The notes below the pieces were generated by a model, which was not told the DNA's origin, ran no database searches, and was given only the letters and a program-made list of their open reading frames with translations. Shown one piece after another: positions 1-9,943 of a stretch of DNA of 64,000 bases. Source of the stretch: Spartobacteria bacterium (GTDB lineage: Bacteria; Verrucomicrobiota; Verrucomicrobiia; Chthoniobacterales; UBA10450); assembly GCA_021325495.1 (NCBI GenBank), contig JAJPGZ010000002.1:248001-312000 (forward strand). The letters are read 5' to 3'. The translations under genes and the position numbers were made by a program. Each line of letters opens with the position of its first letter. Position 1 is the first letter of the stretch.

Positions 1-250
1 TGATGCATTCCGGCGCGATGCCGTCTAAAACCGCGCGCGCTTCCGCTTCGTGCGCCCCATTAACGACGTTGATGCAGACCGGTTCCGATTCGACGAGCGT
101 CGCGACCATTTCCCGAAATACCGGCATGACGCGATCAAACGCGCCGGGAAAACTGATGCCTTCGCGCCGCGGCCACGAAAGCCAGGTGGCAGCGTGCGCT
201 TCCCATTCCGCCGGCATGCCGTAACCGAGCGCGGCCGGTGTTTTTTCCAT
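1..250 (-). CDS. aguA: Agmatine deiminase / Porphyromonas-type PAD family, N-terminal part
   Basis: The reverse complement starts with ATG at 250 and stays open to the window edge (about 83 codons). The N-terminus contains MPAEWEAHAATWLSWP, the diagnostic start of agmatine deiminases (PAD_porph family), which hydrolyse agmatine to N-carbamoylputrescine and ammonia in polyamine synthesis. The catalytic Cys/His residues lie outside the window. It is divergent from the histidine kinase, with about 65 bases between the starts. The family call is firm. Peptidyl-arginine versus agmatine specificity cannot be decided from this part. Confidence 0.85.
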   Translation of the reverse strand, partial: MEKTPAALGYGMPAEWEAHAATWLSWPRREGISFPGAFDRVMPVFREMVATLVESEPVCINVVNGAHEAEARAVLDGIAPECI

Positions 251-314
251 CAGCAAAAGTGCGATGGCGCGCGCAAGTTTCCAGTGCATTTGCACATATG
301 TTTGCGTAGTTTGC

Positions 315-2294
315 ATGGGCGAGATGGACCAGAAATCGGGAACAACGCGCGACGTTGATTCGTTAGTCCGCAATCTCATCGCGGAACGCGAGACGATCCT
401 CGCCAGCATCAGCGACGCGTTTTCGGCGATCGACCGCAACTGGCGTTACACCTACGTGAACGACAAAGTGGCCGAGCTCGCCGGCCGCGCGAAGGAAGAA
501 ATCATCGGCAAAGTGATCTGGGATGTTTTCCCGGAAGCGGTGGGCGGCGAATTTTACGAACGCTGCCTGCGCGCGATGGAAGCGCGCCAGCCCGATCACT
601 TCGAAATCTTTTATAAACCGTGGGGCCGCTGGCTCGAGACCCGCATTTATCCCGCGGCCGAGGGTATCGTGATTTTTCGCGCGGACATTACCGAGCGAAA
701 AGAAAACGAAGCGCGGCTGCGTGAAAACGAGCGCAGATTACAAGAGTTGGAAGAGCGGGTGCGGCTGGCGGTCGAAGCGGCCGATGTCGGCACATTCGAT
801 TTTTATCCGCCGACGGGCGAATTGAAATGGTCGGCGCGATGTAACGAGATTTTCGGATTACCGCGCGAAGCCGAAGCGGACTACGTCAGTTACGTCAACG
901 GCGTTCATCCGGAAGATCGACATATCATTCACGAAACTGTGGCGGGCGTTTTGAAACCCGGCGGAGATGCGCGTTACGACATCGAGTATCGCGTCATTCG
1001 CGCGGAAGATCGACAAGAGCGCTGGGTCTCGGAAAAAGGGCGCGCCATTCTTGACGAAAAAGGACACGCCGTGCGTTTCATCGGCACTCTTCTCGACATC
1101 ACCGAATCGAAGAACGCGGCCATCGCGTTGCAACGCGCGAAGATTCAGGCGGAGGAAGCGAACCGCGCGAAAGATCAATTTCTCGCCATGCTCTCGCACG
1201 AATTGCGCACGCCGCTCACGCCCGTGCTCATGAGCGTCGCCGCCATGCGACGCGAAACGGATATTCCCAACAGCGTTCGCAGCGACCTCGAGATGTTGCA
1301 ACGCAATATCGAGCTCGAAGCCCTGCTCATCGACGACCTTCTCGATCTTACGCGCATCGCGCATGGAAAATTTGAGTTGCACCAGGACGCGGTCGACGTC
1401 CATGCCTCGCTCGAACACGCGCTCAGCATTTCCGAGGCGGACTTGACCCAAAAAAGTTTGCACCTCGCGAAACGTTTTGAAGCGACCGAGCACCATTCGT
1501 GGGCCGACGCTGCGCGGTTGCAGCAGGTCTTTTGGAACATCATTAAGAACTCGATCAAGTTCACTCCCGACGGCGGCAAGATCGACATCTTTACCCACAA
1601 CGACGACCAGCATTGCATCATCATTGAATTCAGCGACACCGGGATTGGGATCGAGCCGGAATTGCAGCCGCGCATTTTCGACGCCTTCGAGCAAGGCAGT
1701 CCGGCGATGACGTCGCGTTTCGGCGGTCTCGGCCTCGGCCTCGCCATCTCCAAACGCGTGATCGATCTGCATGGCGGCACCATTTGCGTGCGCAGCGAAG
1801 GTTGCGGCAAAGGCGCGACCTTCATCATTAAACTCAACGCCATGGAAACTTCATTGCTCGAAGGCCCGACCTATTTGCTCGATCTCAAGAGCGGCATCAC
1901 CGGTACCGCGGACTTGTTGCTGGTGGAAGATCATGCGGACACTGCGCGCGTGATGCAGCGAGTTTTAGAGAGCGCCGGTTACTCGGTCATGCACGCGGCC
2001 AGTATCGCGCAGGCGCGCGATCTCGCGCATGGACGCAAATTCGATCTCGTCATCAGCGACGTTGGATTGCCCGACGGCACGGGTTTGGATTTGATGCGCG
2101 ATTTGAAAGAAACGCATGGCTTGATGGGTATCGCGCTGAGCGGATTCGGAACGGAAGATGACGTGAACGCGAGTAAAGCAGCCGGATTCACCGAGCACAT
2201 CACCAAGCCGGTGGACTGGGAACGTTTGCGCGACGCCATCGCGCGGGTGCTGGCCACGCGCGCAAATTCGACCGCGAACGGCGCGGGCAAATGA
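315..2294 (+). CDS. Hybrid sensor histidine kinase (PAS-PAS-HisKA-HATPase-receiver)
   Basis: Soluble hybrid kinase without predicted membrane segments. An N-terminal PAS domain (about residues 20-130) is followed by a PAS_3-type domain (about 140-265). The HisKA box is SHELRTP, with the phospho-accepting His near residue 295. The ATPase has DTGIGI and GGLGLGLAIS. A C-terminal receiver carries DLVISDVGLPDG (Asp acceptor) and the conserved KP. No response-regulator gene is adjacent, so output is probably by phosphotransfer elsewhere. The frame is open from 264, but ATG 315 or 324 better fits the PAS start. The stop overlaps the next start by 4 bases (ATGA). Confidence 0.92.
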   Translation: MGEMDQKSGTTRDVDSLVRNLIAERETILASISDAFSAIDRNWRYTYVNDKVAELAGRAKEEIIGKVIWDVFPEAVGGEFYERCLRAMEARQPDHFEIFYKPWGRWLETRIYPAAEGIVIFRADITERKENEARLRENERRLQELEERVRLAVEAADVGTFDFYPPTGELKWSARCNEIFGLPREAEADYVSYVNGVHPEDRHIIHETVAGVLKPGGDARYDIEYRVIRAEDRQERWVSEKGRAILDEKGHAVRFIGTLLDITESKNAAIALQRAKIQAEEANRAKDQFLAMLSHELRTPLTPVLMSVAAMRRETDIPNSVRSDLEMLQRNIELEALLIDDLLDLTRIAHGKFELHQDAVDVHASLEHALSISEADLTQKSLHLAKRFEATEHHSWADAARLQQVFWNIIKNSIKFTPDGGKIDIFTHNDDQHCIIIEFSDTGIGIEPELQPRIFDAFEQGSPAMTSRFGGLGLGLAISKRVIDLHGGTICVRSEGCGKGATFIIKLNAMETSLLEGPTYLLDLKSGITGTADLLLVEDHADTARVMQRVLESAGYSVMHAASIAQARDLAHGRKFDLVISDVGLPDGTGLDLMRDLKETHGLMGIALSGFGTEDDVNASKAAGFTEHITKPVDWERLRDAIARVLATRANSTANGAGK

Positions 2295-3868
2295 CGCGCG
2301 CCGCCTGGATTTTCATTGTTGGCCTGACTGCGATTCGATTGTCGATCTTGCCGACGAAAGACCTGAGCGGCGACGAAGCGCATTACTTCATGTGGTCGCA
2401 GCGCCTGGCACCGGCGTATTTCAGCAAGGGACCGGGCGTCGCTTTCGCCATGCGCGCGAGCACCGCGCTGTTCGGGCCTAACGAATTCGGCGTGCGCTTT
2501 TTCAGTCCCATCCTCGCGGCCGGCACGAGTCTGCTCCTGTTTTATTTCGCGCGAAAACTTTTCAGCGCGAGCGCGGCGTTCTGGAGCGTGGTCGCTTTGA
2601 ACGTGACGCCGCTCTTCAGCGTCGGCGCGTTCGTTATGACGATCGATCCGTTGTCGATCTTCTTCTGGGTCGCGGCCATGATCGCGTTCTGGTCCGCGCT
2701 CGAACGCGCGCCGCGACAGTCACTCTACTGGCCGCTCACCGGTCTGCTCGTCGGTCTCGGTTTTCTCTGCAAATACACCAACGCGCTCGAGATATTGTCG
2801 ATCTTGCTCGTGCTCGTGCTCGTTCCGCGATTGCGTGGCGAATTCAAACGTCCCGGTCTGTATTCCTTGTTAGGCGTTTTCGTTCTCTGCACGTTGCCGC
2901 CGTTAATCTGGAACGCGCAACATGCCTGGATCACGCTCACGCATCTGCGCGCGCGCGGCGGCCTCGATGAAGAAGCTGCCGGCATTCATCCGATCGAGCT
3001 TGTGAAATTTCTCGGCGAACATTTTCTCTTTTACTCGCCGCTCATTTTCCTCGCCGTCGCCTGGGGCGTGATCGCGAGCGGCCGCCGCATTCATCAACAA
3101 TTCAAATCGCTCTTTCTCTTTTGGTTCGGGCTGCCCGTGTTCGCGTTTTACTTGTTATTGTCGATCAACAAGGCGGCCGCGCCGAATTGGGACGCGCTCG
3201 CATTTCCCAGTCTCGGCCTCCTGGCCGTGAATTACTGGCGGGAACGCGTCGAACGCACACCGTGGCTCCAAACCGCGGGCGCAATCGCGCTCAGCCTCAG
3301 TTTGTGCATGAGCGTGTTCGCACTCGATTCCGATTTGATTCGCTCGGCCGGACTCCATCTCTGGCGGCGCGATCCGAGCAAACGCGTGCGCGGTTGGGCC
3401 ACTGGCACGGCGGCGCTGGAAAAATTGCGACACGATCTCGAAGCGCAGACCGGCGAAAAATTATTTTTGATCGCGGATGATCGCGATCGCGCCTCGGAGA
3501 TTTCGTTTTACCTGCGCGACAAACGCGTGGAAGGACCGAAACATCCGCCGGTCTATCTGGTCGAATCGCAGGATTTGGTGAACCAGTTCTCGTTCTGGCC
3601 GCGTTACGATGAATTTGTCGATCTTACAAAAAACACCGCGGCCGCGCCTAACGACGCCGAGAGTTTCACCGAAGGCGGGATGAACCTTTTCGCCGGTCGC
3701 AGCGCCCTCTTCATTCGCGACGGCGAAAACGGCAGTCTCGTCCATAACGTTCGTGCCGCGTTCGACGATTGTCAGACCGTCGCCATCATCGAGACGCGGC
3801 GCTACGGCGAGAAATTGCGCACGTGGCGCATTTTTCTTTGCCGCGGCTATCGTACGCTCCCGTTATGA
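2291..3868 (+). CDS. ArnT/PMT-like GT-C glycosyltransferase, integral membrane
   Basis: A 525-residue protein with about ten hydrophobic segments and the loop-1 signature GDEAHYFMWSQ, in which the acidic residue is the catalytic base of GT39/GT83 enzymes. These move sugars from polyprenyl-phosphate donors to lipid or protein acceptors on the periplasmic face. It lies in a probable operon with the next gene, a DPM-like GT2 that would make the polyprenyl-phosphate sugar donor. That pairing is typical of ArnC/ArnT-like systems. Sugar and acceptor are unknown. Four copies of the 10-mer motif lie within it. Confidence 0.85.
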   Translation: MTRAAWIFIVGLTAIRLSILPTKDLSGDEAHYFMWSQRLAPAYFSKGPGVAFAMRASTALFGPNEFGVRFFSPILAAGTSLLLFYFARKLFSASAAFWSVVALNVTPLFSVGAFVMTIDPLSIFFWVAAMIAFWSALERAPRQSLYWPLTGLLVGLGFLCKYTNALEILSILLVLVLVPRLRGEFKRPGLYSLLGVFVLCTLPPLIWNAQHAWITLTHLRARGGLDEEAAGIHPIELVKFLGEHFLFYSPLIFLAVAWGVIASGRRIHQQFKSLFLFWFGLPVFAFYLLLSINKAAAPNWDALAFPSLGLLAVNYWRERVERTPWLQTAGAIALSLSLCMSVFALDSDLIRSAGLHLWRRDPSKRVRGWATGTAALEKLRHDLEAQTGEKLFLIADDRDRASEISFYLRDKRVEGPKHPPVYLVESQDLVNQFSFWPRYDEFVDLTKNTAAAPNDAESFTEGGMNLFAGRSALFIRDGENGSLVHNVRAAFDDCQTVAIIETRRYGEKLRTWRIFLCRGYRTLPL

Positions 3869-4563
3869 TTTCTGTTGTCGTCCCCGTTTTCAACGAAGCG
3901 GAGAACATGTCGATCTTGCAAAAGGAATTGCGCGACGCGTTAAGCAATCGCGATTTCGAAATCGTTTTTGTCGATGACGGTTCGACTGACGGAACTGCGG
4001 ACAAAATCGACAAGAACGATGCGCGCATGCGCGTGTTGCGTTTCGAAAAGAACGCCGGCCAGAGCGCGGCCACATTCGCCGGCCTCAACGCCGCGCGCGG
4101 CGACATCGTCGTGTTGATCGACGGCGATCTGCAAACAGACGCGGCTGACATTCCCAAATTGCTCGAAGCGCTCAATGACGATGTCGATCTTGTCTGCGGT
4201 TATCGCGTCGGCCGTCAGGATTCGTGGCTGAAAAAAATCCAGAGCCGCATCGCAAATTATGTGCGCAGCCGTTTCACCAAAGACGGCGTGCGCGATACCG
4301 GCTGCGGCATGAAAGCGATGCGGCGGGAATGCGTGCGCGCGGTCGTGCCATTCAAAGGCATGCACCGTTTTGTGCCGGCGTTAATCAAAGGCGCGGGATA
4401 TCGGCTCGTCGAAGTGCCGGTGCGACATCGGCCGCGCCGGTTTGGCGAAAGCAAATACGGAAAACACGGTTTCAAAAATCGCGCGCTCAAGGCGACGATC
4501 GACATGTTCGCCGTGCGTTGGTTGCTTTCGCGCCAGCTCGATTACAAGGTGCGCCGCGAATGA
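3865..4563 (+). CDS. Polyprenyl-phosphate glycosyltransferase (DPM1/ArnC-like GT2)
   Basis: A 232-residue GT-A protein beginning MISVVVPVFNEAEN, with DDGSTDGT and the metal-binding LIDGDLQTD. The family element RHRPRRFGESKYG lies near the C-terminus. It should transfer a sugar from a nucleotide donor to undecaprenyl phosphate, and it lacks the C-terminal membrane helices found in many relatives. The start at 3865 overlaps the stop of the ArnT-like gene (ATGA), supporting a donor-synthase/transferase pair. Upstream in-frame starts exist but would lie inside the previous gene. Confidence 0.9.
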   Translation: MISVVVPVFNEAENMSILQKELRDALSNRDFEIVFVDDGSTDGTADKIDKNDARMRVLRFEKNAGQSAATFAGLNAARGDIVVLIDGDLQTDAADIPKLLEALNDDVDLVCGYRVGRQDSWLKKIQSRIANYVRSRFTKDGVRDTGCGMKAMRRECVRAVVPFKGMHRFVPALIKGAGYRLVEVPVRHRPRRFGESKYGKHGFKNRALKATIDMFAVRWLLSRQLDYKVRRE

Positions 4564-4637
4564 TTTCGGCGCAGCCAAATGCGGCTTGTCATACGTTGAC
4601 CTCACGATAAGCTTTCGCTCCCGCTTCGGCATTCTGC

Positions 4638-5105
4638 ATGTCTCTGGCCAATCTTTTAACGACCGAGCAGATCATCCCCGAGATGACCGCGAAGGAACGC
4701 TGGCCCGCTATCGTCGAGCTGGTCGATCTACTCGTTAAGCAAAACAAAATCAGCCCGGATGCGCGCGAGAGCATTCTCGCTTCGCTCAAACAACGTGAAG
4801 AAACCATGAGCACTGGCATTGGATTTGGCATCGCCATTCCGCATTGCTCCTCCGATCGCTTGAACGAAGTCGTGGCCGCCTTCGGAAGATCGACAAGTGG
4901 TATTGAATTCGATGCGCTCGACAATGCGCCGGTGAAATTCGTCGTCTTGTTCATCGTGCCGAAGAACCAATTTCAAACGCACCTGCGCACGCTCGCTTCG
5001 ATCGCGAAATTTCTAAACGATCGTTCCGTGCGCGACAATCTCGGCAGCGCCAAATCGGCCGACGAAATTTCCGATATCTTTCGCGCCAGCGCGCCGAAGT
5101 CGTAG
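4638..5105 (+). CDS. ptsN: PTS EIIA-type nitrogen-regulatory protein
   Basis: A 155-residue EIIA of the fructose/mannitol/Ntr class. The conserved phosphorylatable His is in GIAIPHCSSD, around residue 73. With no EIIB or EIIC next to it, a regulatory EIIA-Ntr role is more likely than sugar import. The start codon is preceded by a 74-base gap. Downstream comes a palindromic repeat and then argS. Confidence 0.85.
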   Translation: MSLANLLTTEQIIPEMTAKERWPAIVELVDLLVKQNKISPDARESILASLKQREETMSTGIGFGIAIPHCSSDRLNEVVAAFGRSTSGIEFDALDNAPVKFVVLFIVPKNQFQTHLRTLASIAKFLNDRSVRDNLGSAKSADEISDIFRASAPKS

Positions 5106-5109
5106 CTGC

Positions 5110-5170
5110 TGTAGCGGCGGTCTCTGACCGCCGATCTAAATAGTTTCGGCGCTCAGAGAGCGCCGCTACA
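5110..5170. repeat. Intergenic palindromic (REP-like) element
   Basis: The element opens with TGTAGCGGCG and closes with CGCCGCTACA. Inside are a gcggtc/gaccgc hairpin and a second hairpin around gcgctcagagagcgc. It fills the ptsN-argS gap and runs up to the argS start. It could act as an RNA hairpin or as a target of a REP-associated transposase; no such transposase is in the window. Confidence 0.75.
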
Positions 5171-5177
5171 ATTGCGC

Positions 5178-6884
5178 GTGGAAACTTTTCAGGAACAACT
5201 CGCGCAACGGTTGTCCCAAGCGCTGGCGAAAAGCGGTCTGCCCAATGTGGGCGAGCTTTCGCAAGCGGCCGATGGGCGCTTTGGCGATTACCAAACCAGC
5301 GCCGCCATGGTGCTCGCGAAACAACGCGGCGAAAATCCGCGCCAGATCGCGGAGAAGATTCTCGCAAATATCGATGTCGATCTTATCGCGGAGAAACCGA
5401 CCGTGGCCGGCGCCGGGTTTATCAATTTCAAATTGCGGCCCGAAGCCATCGCAAAACAAGCGGGCGATTTGTTAGGCGACGAACGCCTCGGCGTGGCAAG
5501 ATCGACATCTCCGCGCAAAATCGTGGTCGACTTCGGTTCGCCGAACGTGGCCAAGCCGATGCACATCGGTCACATTCGCAGCACTGTGCTCGGCGACGCG
5601 CTCGCACGCATCGCGAAGTTTCTCGGCCACGACGTCGTGCGCGACAATCACATCGGCGATTGGGGCACGCAGTTCGGGATGGTGATCTGGGGCTGGAAAA
5701 ATCTGTTAGATCGACAAGCACTCGCGCGCGACCCGATCGCCGAGCTCGTGCGCATTTACAAAGAGACGAACGAACGCGCGACGAAGGATGAAACGATTCG
5801 CGAGGCCTGCCGTCAGGAGCTGGTGAAATTACAAGCCGGCGACGAAGAAAACTTTTCCATCTGGAAACAAGCGGCCGATTTGTCGATGGCCGAGTTCGCG
5901 AAGACGTATGCGCTGCTCGACATTCATTACGATTTCCAGCACGGCGAAAGTTTTTACAACGACCAATTGCCCGGCGTGGTCGATCGCCTGCTCAAGAGCG
6001 GCATCGCCGAAGTAAGCGAAGGCGCGGTCGTCGTCTTTTTTAAGGACGATGTCGATCTTGCGGACAAGCCGGCGATTATTCGCAAGAAGGACGGCGGATT
6101 CAATTACGCAACGAGCGACATCGCTACGGTCGAGTACCGCATCAATGAGCTGAAGCGCGACACGCTTTGGTACGTCGTCGGCGCGCCGCAGACGTTGCAT
6201 TTCAAACAAATCTTCGCCATCGCGCGTCGTGAAGGATTCGATGTCGATCTTCGCCACATTCCGTTCGGCAACATTCTCGGCGAAGACCGCAAGCTGATGA
6301 AGACGCGTTCCGGCGAGAACGTGCCGCTGCAGGACGTGCTCGAGGAAGCGATTGAGCGCGTGCGCAAAATCGTGGACGAAAAAAATCCGGACATGCCTAA
6401 CGAAGAGAAGATCGACATCGCGCGGAAGATCGGGATTGGCGCGGTCAAGTACGCCGATCTCTCGCAATACCGCATGACCGATTACATTTTTTCGTGGGAT
6501 CGGATGCTGGCGTTGCACGGCAACACCGCGCCGTATTTGCAGAATGCTTACGTGCGAATTCGCTCGATCTTTCGCAAAGCCGGCGCGGCAAGATCGACAA
6601 TCGACAAGATCGACATCGTCGAACCGGCTGAAATTAATTTGGCGAAGAAGCTCGCTCAGTTCGCCGAAATCGTTCCGCAAGTGTTAAACGATTTTCGCCC
6701 GAACATTCTGGCGAACTATTTGTTCGAACTAGCCAACAGCTTCCACGCCTTCTACGAAGCCTGCCCGGTTCTGCAATCGGAGGAATCGACGCGCACTTCA
6801 CGGCTGGCGCTGTGTGAACTCACCGCTCGCGTATTGCAGCGCGGACTCAACTTGTTAGGCATCGAAGTGCCGGAGCGGATGTAA
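5178..6884 (+). CDS. argS: Arginyl-tRNA synthetase
   Basis: Class I synthetase of about 568 residues charging tRNA-Arg. The HIGH signature is in VAKPMHIGHIRS, followed by the ArgRS-typical GDWGTQFG. The KMSKS position reads KLMKTRSG, the degenerate form common in ArgRS. The C-terminal DALR-type anticodon domain is present. GTG 5178 (VETFQEQL) is preferred; TTG 5172 is also in frame. The gene holds seven exact copies of the 10-mer motif, four of them read as KID and two in tandem at 6590 and 6606. An essential gene can evidently accommodate many copies. Confidence 0.95.
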   Translation: METFQEQLAQRLSQALAKSGLPNVGELSQAADGRFGDYQTSAAMVLAKQRGENPRQIAEKILANIDVDLIAEKPTVAGAGFINFKLRPEAIAKQAGDLLGDERLGVARSTSPRKIVVDFGSPNVAKPMHIGHIRSTVLGDALARIAKFLGHDVVRDNHIGDWGTQFGMVIWGWKNLLDRQALARDPIAELVRIYKETNERATKDETIREACRQELVKLQAGDEENFSIWKQAADLSMAEFAKTYALLDIHYDFQHGESFYNDQLPGVVDRLLKSGIAEVSEGAVVVFFKDDVDLADKPAIIRKKDGGFNYATSDIATVEYRINELKRDTLWYVVGAPQTLHFKQIFAIARREGFDVDLRHIPFGNILGEDRKLMKTRSGENVPLQDVLEEAIERVRKIVDEKNPDMPNEEKIDIARKIGIGAVKYADLSQYRMTDYIFSWDRMLALHGNTAPYLQNAYVRIRSIFRKAGAARSTIDKIDIVEPAEINLAKKLAQFAEIVPQVLNDFRPNILANYLFELANSFHAFYEACPVLQSEESTRTSRLALCELTARVLQRGLNLLGIEVPERM

Positions 6885-6885
6885 C

Positions 6886-9800
6886 TCAGAAGCGTTTCGT
6901 TAGGGCGAGATACCAGAAACGGCCCTTCACATTGGCCGAGCCTTTGTCGTAATTGTCGCCGATGCCGGCGGCGACAAACGGCGGCTGCTCGTCGAAAACG
7001 TTGTTCATGCCGACGGTGAGCGTGGTGTTGTTGAGCCACGATCTCCAGCCGCACGCATTGTAATCGGCGGTGGATTGCGCCGGCGTTTCCTTTCCGGGCG
7101 ATTGTCGATCTTTCGTTAGGCCGGCAACGGAATTGGATGTCGCCGGCACGGGCGCGCTGAAGGTGTAGTTGATGATGAGATCGAGCGTCGTCCATTCGCG
7201 CACTTTGCGGTCGCGCAGATTATTCGTGTAGAAACGGTCGTCCCAATATTGGCCGATGTAATGAACGGTCACGCCGGCATCGAGGCCATGCAGCCAGCCA
7301 TCAGCCGCACCGTCATAAAATAAGCTGAGGTAATCGCGATTGTGAGTGTAATTGCCGCCGAACTGAAAGCCGGCGCCGAATTTGCCGACGACATTTTCAA
7401 ACGGCGCGTCAGGCACAGCCTGGATCTTCACATCGATGAGATAAGTGCCGTTGAGTGTGGCGGTGAACGTCCCCCAATCGCCGTGACCAAGTCGCGATGT
7501 CTGGAAAGTCTCGACGACACTGAAGTCGATGTAATTTTCGATGAACCCGCCGACGTTGAGATAAGGACTGTGGATCGAGACGATCCGATTGCCCTGACCG
7601 GGGTCGCGCGTGATGAGACCGGGGAAGAGCGATTCGTTGTCCACGATGAATTGCGGCTGGAGTTGGGTGGCGAAGCCGCGCAGATCGATGTGGCCGTAAT
7701 CGACCGTGATCGTTAGGCCTTGTAGCCAGCTGCACCAGGTCTCGGGTGTGAGCACGGCACCAAAGGTCCGTTCGTACGCGAGTTCCGGCTGCAGGGATGG
7801 ATTGCCGGTGAAAACTCCGGGCACGTAATGATCGGTGAAGCTGCTGCGCGGATCGAATACGACTGTTGGAATCGTGAATGGCGTGCCGAAAAGCTCAACC
7901 AAACTCGGCGCGTGGAAAGCCTCAATGTAACTCGCGCGGATAGTGAGCGGCGCGGGCGAACCGCCGAATGGTTGCCAGCGAAGGGAAAATTTCGGCCGCT
8001 CGGTTTCGCCGAAATCGCTGTACGATTCGAAACGTTCCGCGTAATCGAGCTCCAGACTTCGCACGCCGGGAAGATTCCAGTTCGGCCCGGTCACCGGAAG
8101 CCGCAGTTCCCAATAGATGGACCACGAATCACGTCCGCCTCGAAGCGAACCGATATTGAATTCGCCGATGGTTTGACCGGCTGCGCTCAGCGGGTCGGAG
8201 AAAAAGGTAAGGTGATTGTTCAAATGCTCGCCGCCGAACGCGAATGAAAGCGGACCGCCCGGAAGATCGACAATGTCACCGGTGAGTTTGAGATCTTCGG
8301 TGAGCAAACGCGTTGCGCCGGACATCTGGGTATTGATAAAAATTCGATTGAGCGCGGCCTTCGAATTTTGGCTGAGGCTAAACGGATTGAATGCGGTCGC
8401 GGGATTGGTGTCGAGCAACGCCGCGCGCAAGGCGTAAGCGTTGATCAACCCGATAAAGGTGTCGGTGCGATGGTCCTCGTTGTAGCGCACCGCACTTTCC
8501 CATTCCCAAGTTTTAAAATAATCGCCGAAGGCGGCGAGATTGCCGCGTGCGCCGCCGGTGAAAATATAATTATCGCCGAGGATGTGCTCGCCGCGCGGCG
8601 GCGCCTCGAGATCGCGGTATCGCACCCTGGTCGTAAACGCGGTTCCGGCGGGCGCAGCGCTTTCACGACTTTGCGGAAAGCGCGGATCGGCTCCGCCGGG
8701 CGACACATAATCGGCCACGGTGAATGGATTGAATGGGTTTTGCAGCGGCACGCTGATCCCGGTGGCGCTGATGCCATTTGGATTATTGACGTCGGTAAAT
8801 GGATCGGCGTTGAACGGTGAGGGCGCGCCGACCCATTGCCAAAACGAACGCATGTATTTCATGTCGCCGAACAAGGTCAGGCTCTTGCCGCAAATATCGC
8901 GGTCGAACGAGCCGTAAAAATATTCGCGGTCGTTAGGCGCAACCGCCGAATCATAATCGCCAAAGTTAAACGAGCGTTGTTCTCGCGGCACACTGCTGGT
9001 CGGAACGTATTCGGGATCGCTCGCCGCGTTTGGATAGGCATGTGGCGTGGGCGACTTCGCGCCGTGATTGCGTGACGGTCGGTAAATCACATCGACCGGC
9101 TGACTGGCGCTCCCGATGTGGCCGGCAAAATTGCCGCTACGATTATCTTGGCCGCCGTACGGCGTGGCATCGACATCGTGCATAAGATCGACATCGCGCG
9201 CGAAAATCCCGGCCGAATTGTAGAAGCCGGCGTACACGACCACGTTCGTTTTATCGTCGCCAGCGCCGGCGAGCAGATATGCCGTCTCTTCGCCCATGTC
9301 GTTGGCGAACCCGAGATTTGCATTGCCGTAACTCGCGTAGAGTTCCATTCCGCGAAAGCGATGAATCAGAAATACGTTCAGCACGCCGCCAACCGCGTCC
9401 GTTCCGTACACCGGCGACGCGCCGTCTTTGAGGACGTCGATATGATCGATCAGGCCAAGCGGAAAAATCTTTAAATCGACCGCCGGATTACCGGTGCCGG
9501 TGGTCGCGACTCTGCGCCCGTCCTGCAGCACGAGCGTTTCCTTCGGATCGATTCCGCGCAAACTGATGTTTACCTCGCCCGTCGTGGCCTCGTTGTCATT
9601 CTCCGTGCTGACCGCTCCGCTGACCGAGGGAAATTTTTGCAGCAAGTCGGTCGGCGTGCGAACACCGAGCCGCGTAATGTCATCGCGCCGGTAGGTATCG
9701 ACTGGATTTGGTCCGACTTCGGCGGCGGTTGGAATGTTCGAGCCGGTTACGATGACGCGCTCAGTCTCTGCCATCGCGGGCGCGTTGACCGCATCCTGCG

Positions 9801-9888
9801 CCTGAACGATTGCTTCCGCTAAGATCGACAATAACACGGCGATCGCCGTGACGATCGCGCGCCGAGGTGATCGCCGGAGCGCTCGCAC
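6886..9888 (-). CDS. TonB-dependent outer-membrane receptor
   Basis: A 1000-residue protein starting at GTG, with a signal peptide (hydrophobic AIVTAIAVLLSILAEAIV then AQA-like cleavage). The TonB-box/plug region VIVTGSNIP continues with the conserved plug pattern including LRGID and DGRR. A 22-strand-type barrel ends in a terminal aromatic residue (LTKRF). It would import a large substrate (siderophore, glycan or peptide) using TonB energy. The substrate is unknown, and no adjacent SusD or periplasmic binding gene is seen. It is convergent with argS, separated by one base. Confidence 0.93.
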   Translation of the reverse strand: MRALRRSPRRAIVTAIAVLLSILAEAIVQAQDAVNAPAMAETERVIVTGSNIPTAAEVGPNPVDTYRRDDITRLGVRTPTDLLQKFPSVSGAVSTENDNEATTGEVNISLRGIDPKETLVLQDGRRVATTGTGNPAVDLKIFPLGLIDHIDVLKDGASPVYGTDAVGGVLNVFLIHRFRGMELYASYGNANLGFANDMGEETAYLLAGAGDDKTNVVVYAGFYNSAGIFARDVDLMHDVDATPYGGQDNRSGNFAGHIGSASQPVDVIYRPSRNHGAKSPTPHAYPNAASDPEYVPTSSVPREQRSFNFGDYDSAVAPNDREYFYGSFDRDICGKSLTLFGDMKYMRSFWQWVGAPSPFNADPFTDVNNPNGISATGISVPLQNPFNPFTVADYVSPGGADPRFPQSRESAAPAGTAFTTRVRYRDLEAPPRGEHILGDNYIFTGGARGNLAAFGDYFKTWEWESAVRYNEDHRTDTFIGLINAYALRAALLDTNPATAFNPFSLSQNSKAALNRIFINTQMSGATRLLTEDLKLTGDIVDLPGGPLSFAFGGEHLNNHLTFFSDPLSAAGQTIGEFNIGSLRGGRDSWSIYWELRLPVTGPNWNLPGVRSLELDYAERFESYSDFGETERPKFSLRWQPFGGSPAPLTIRASYIEAFHAPSLVELFGTPFTIPTVVFDPRSSFTDHYVPGVFTGNPSLQPELAYERTFGAVLTPETWCSWLQGLTITVDYGHIDLRGFATQLQPQFIVDNESLFPGLITRDPGQGNRIVSIHSPYLNVGGFIENYIDFSVVETFQTSRLGHGDWGTFTATLNGTYLIDVKIQAVPDAPFENVVGKFGAGFQFGGNYTHNRDYLSLFYDGAADGWLHGLDAGVTVHYIGQYWDDRFYTNNLRDRKVREWTTLDLIINYTFSAPVPATSNSVAGLTKDRQSPGKETPAQSTADYNACGWRSWLNNTTLTVGMNNVFDEQPPFVAAGIGDNYDKGSANVKGRFWYLALTKRF

Positions 9889-9943
9889 AATTGCGGCCGA
9901 GTGTGAAAATCAAATCGCTCACAGTCAAGCCGTTAGGCGCGTT

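Noticed and set aside
858-1843. Long open frames opposite the histidine kinase
   Set aside because: High GC leaves antisense frames open. No motif or sensible start is seen, while the + strand protein has a complete domain set.
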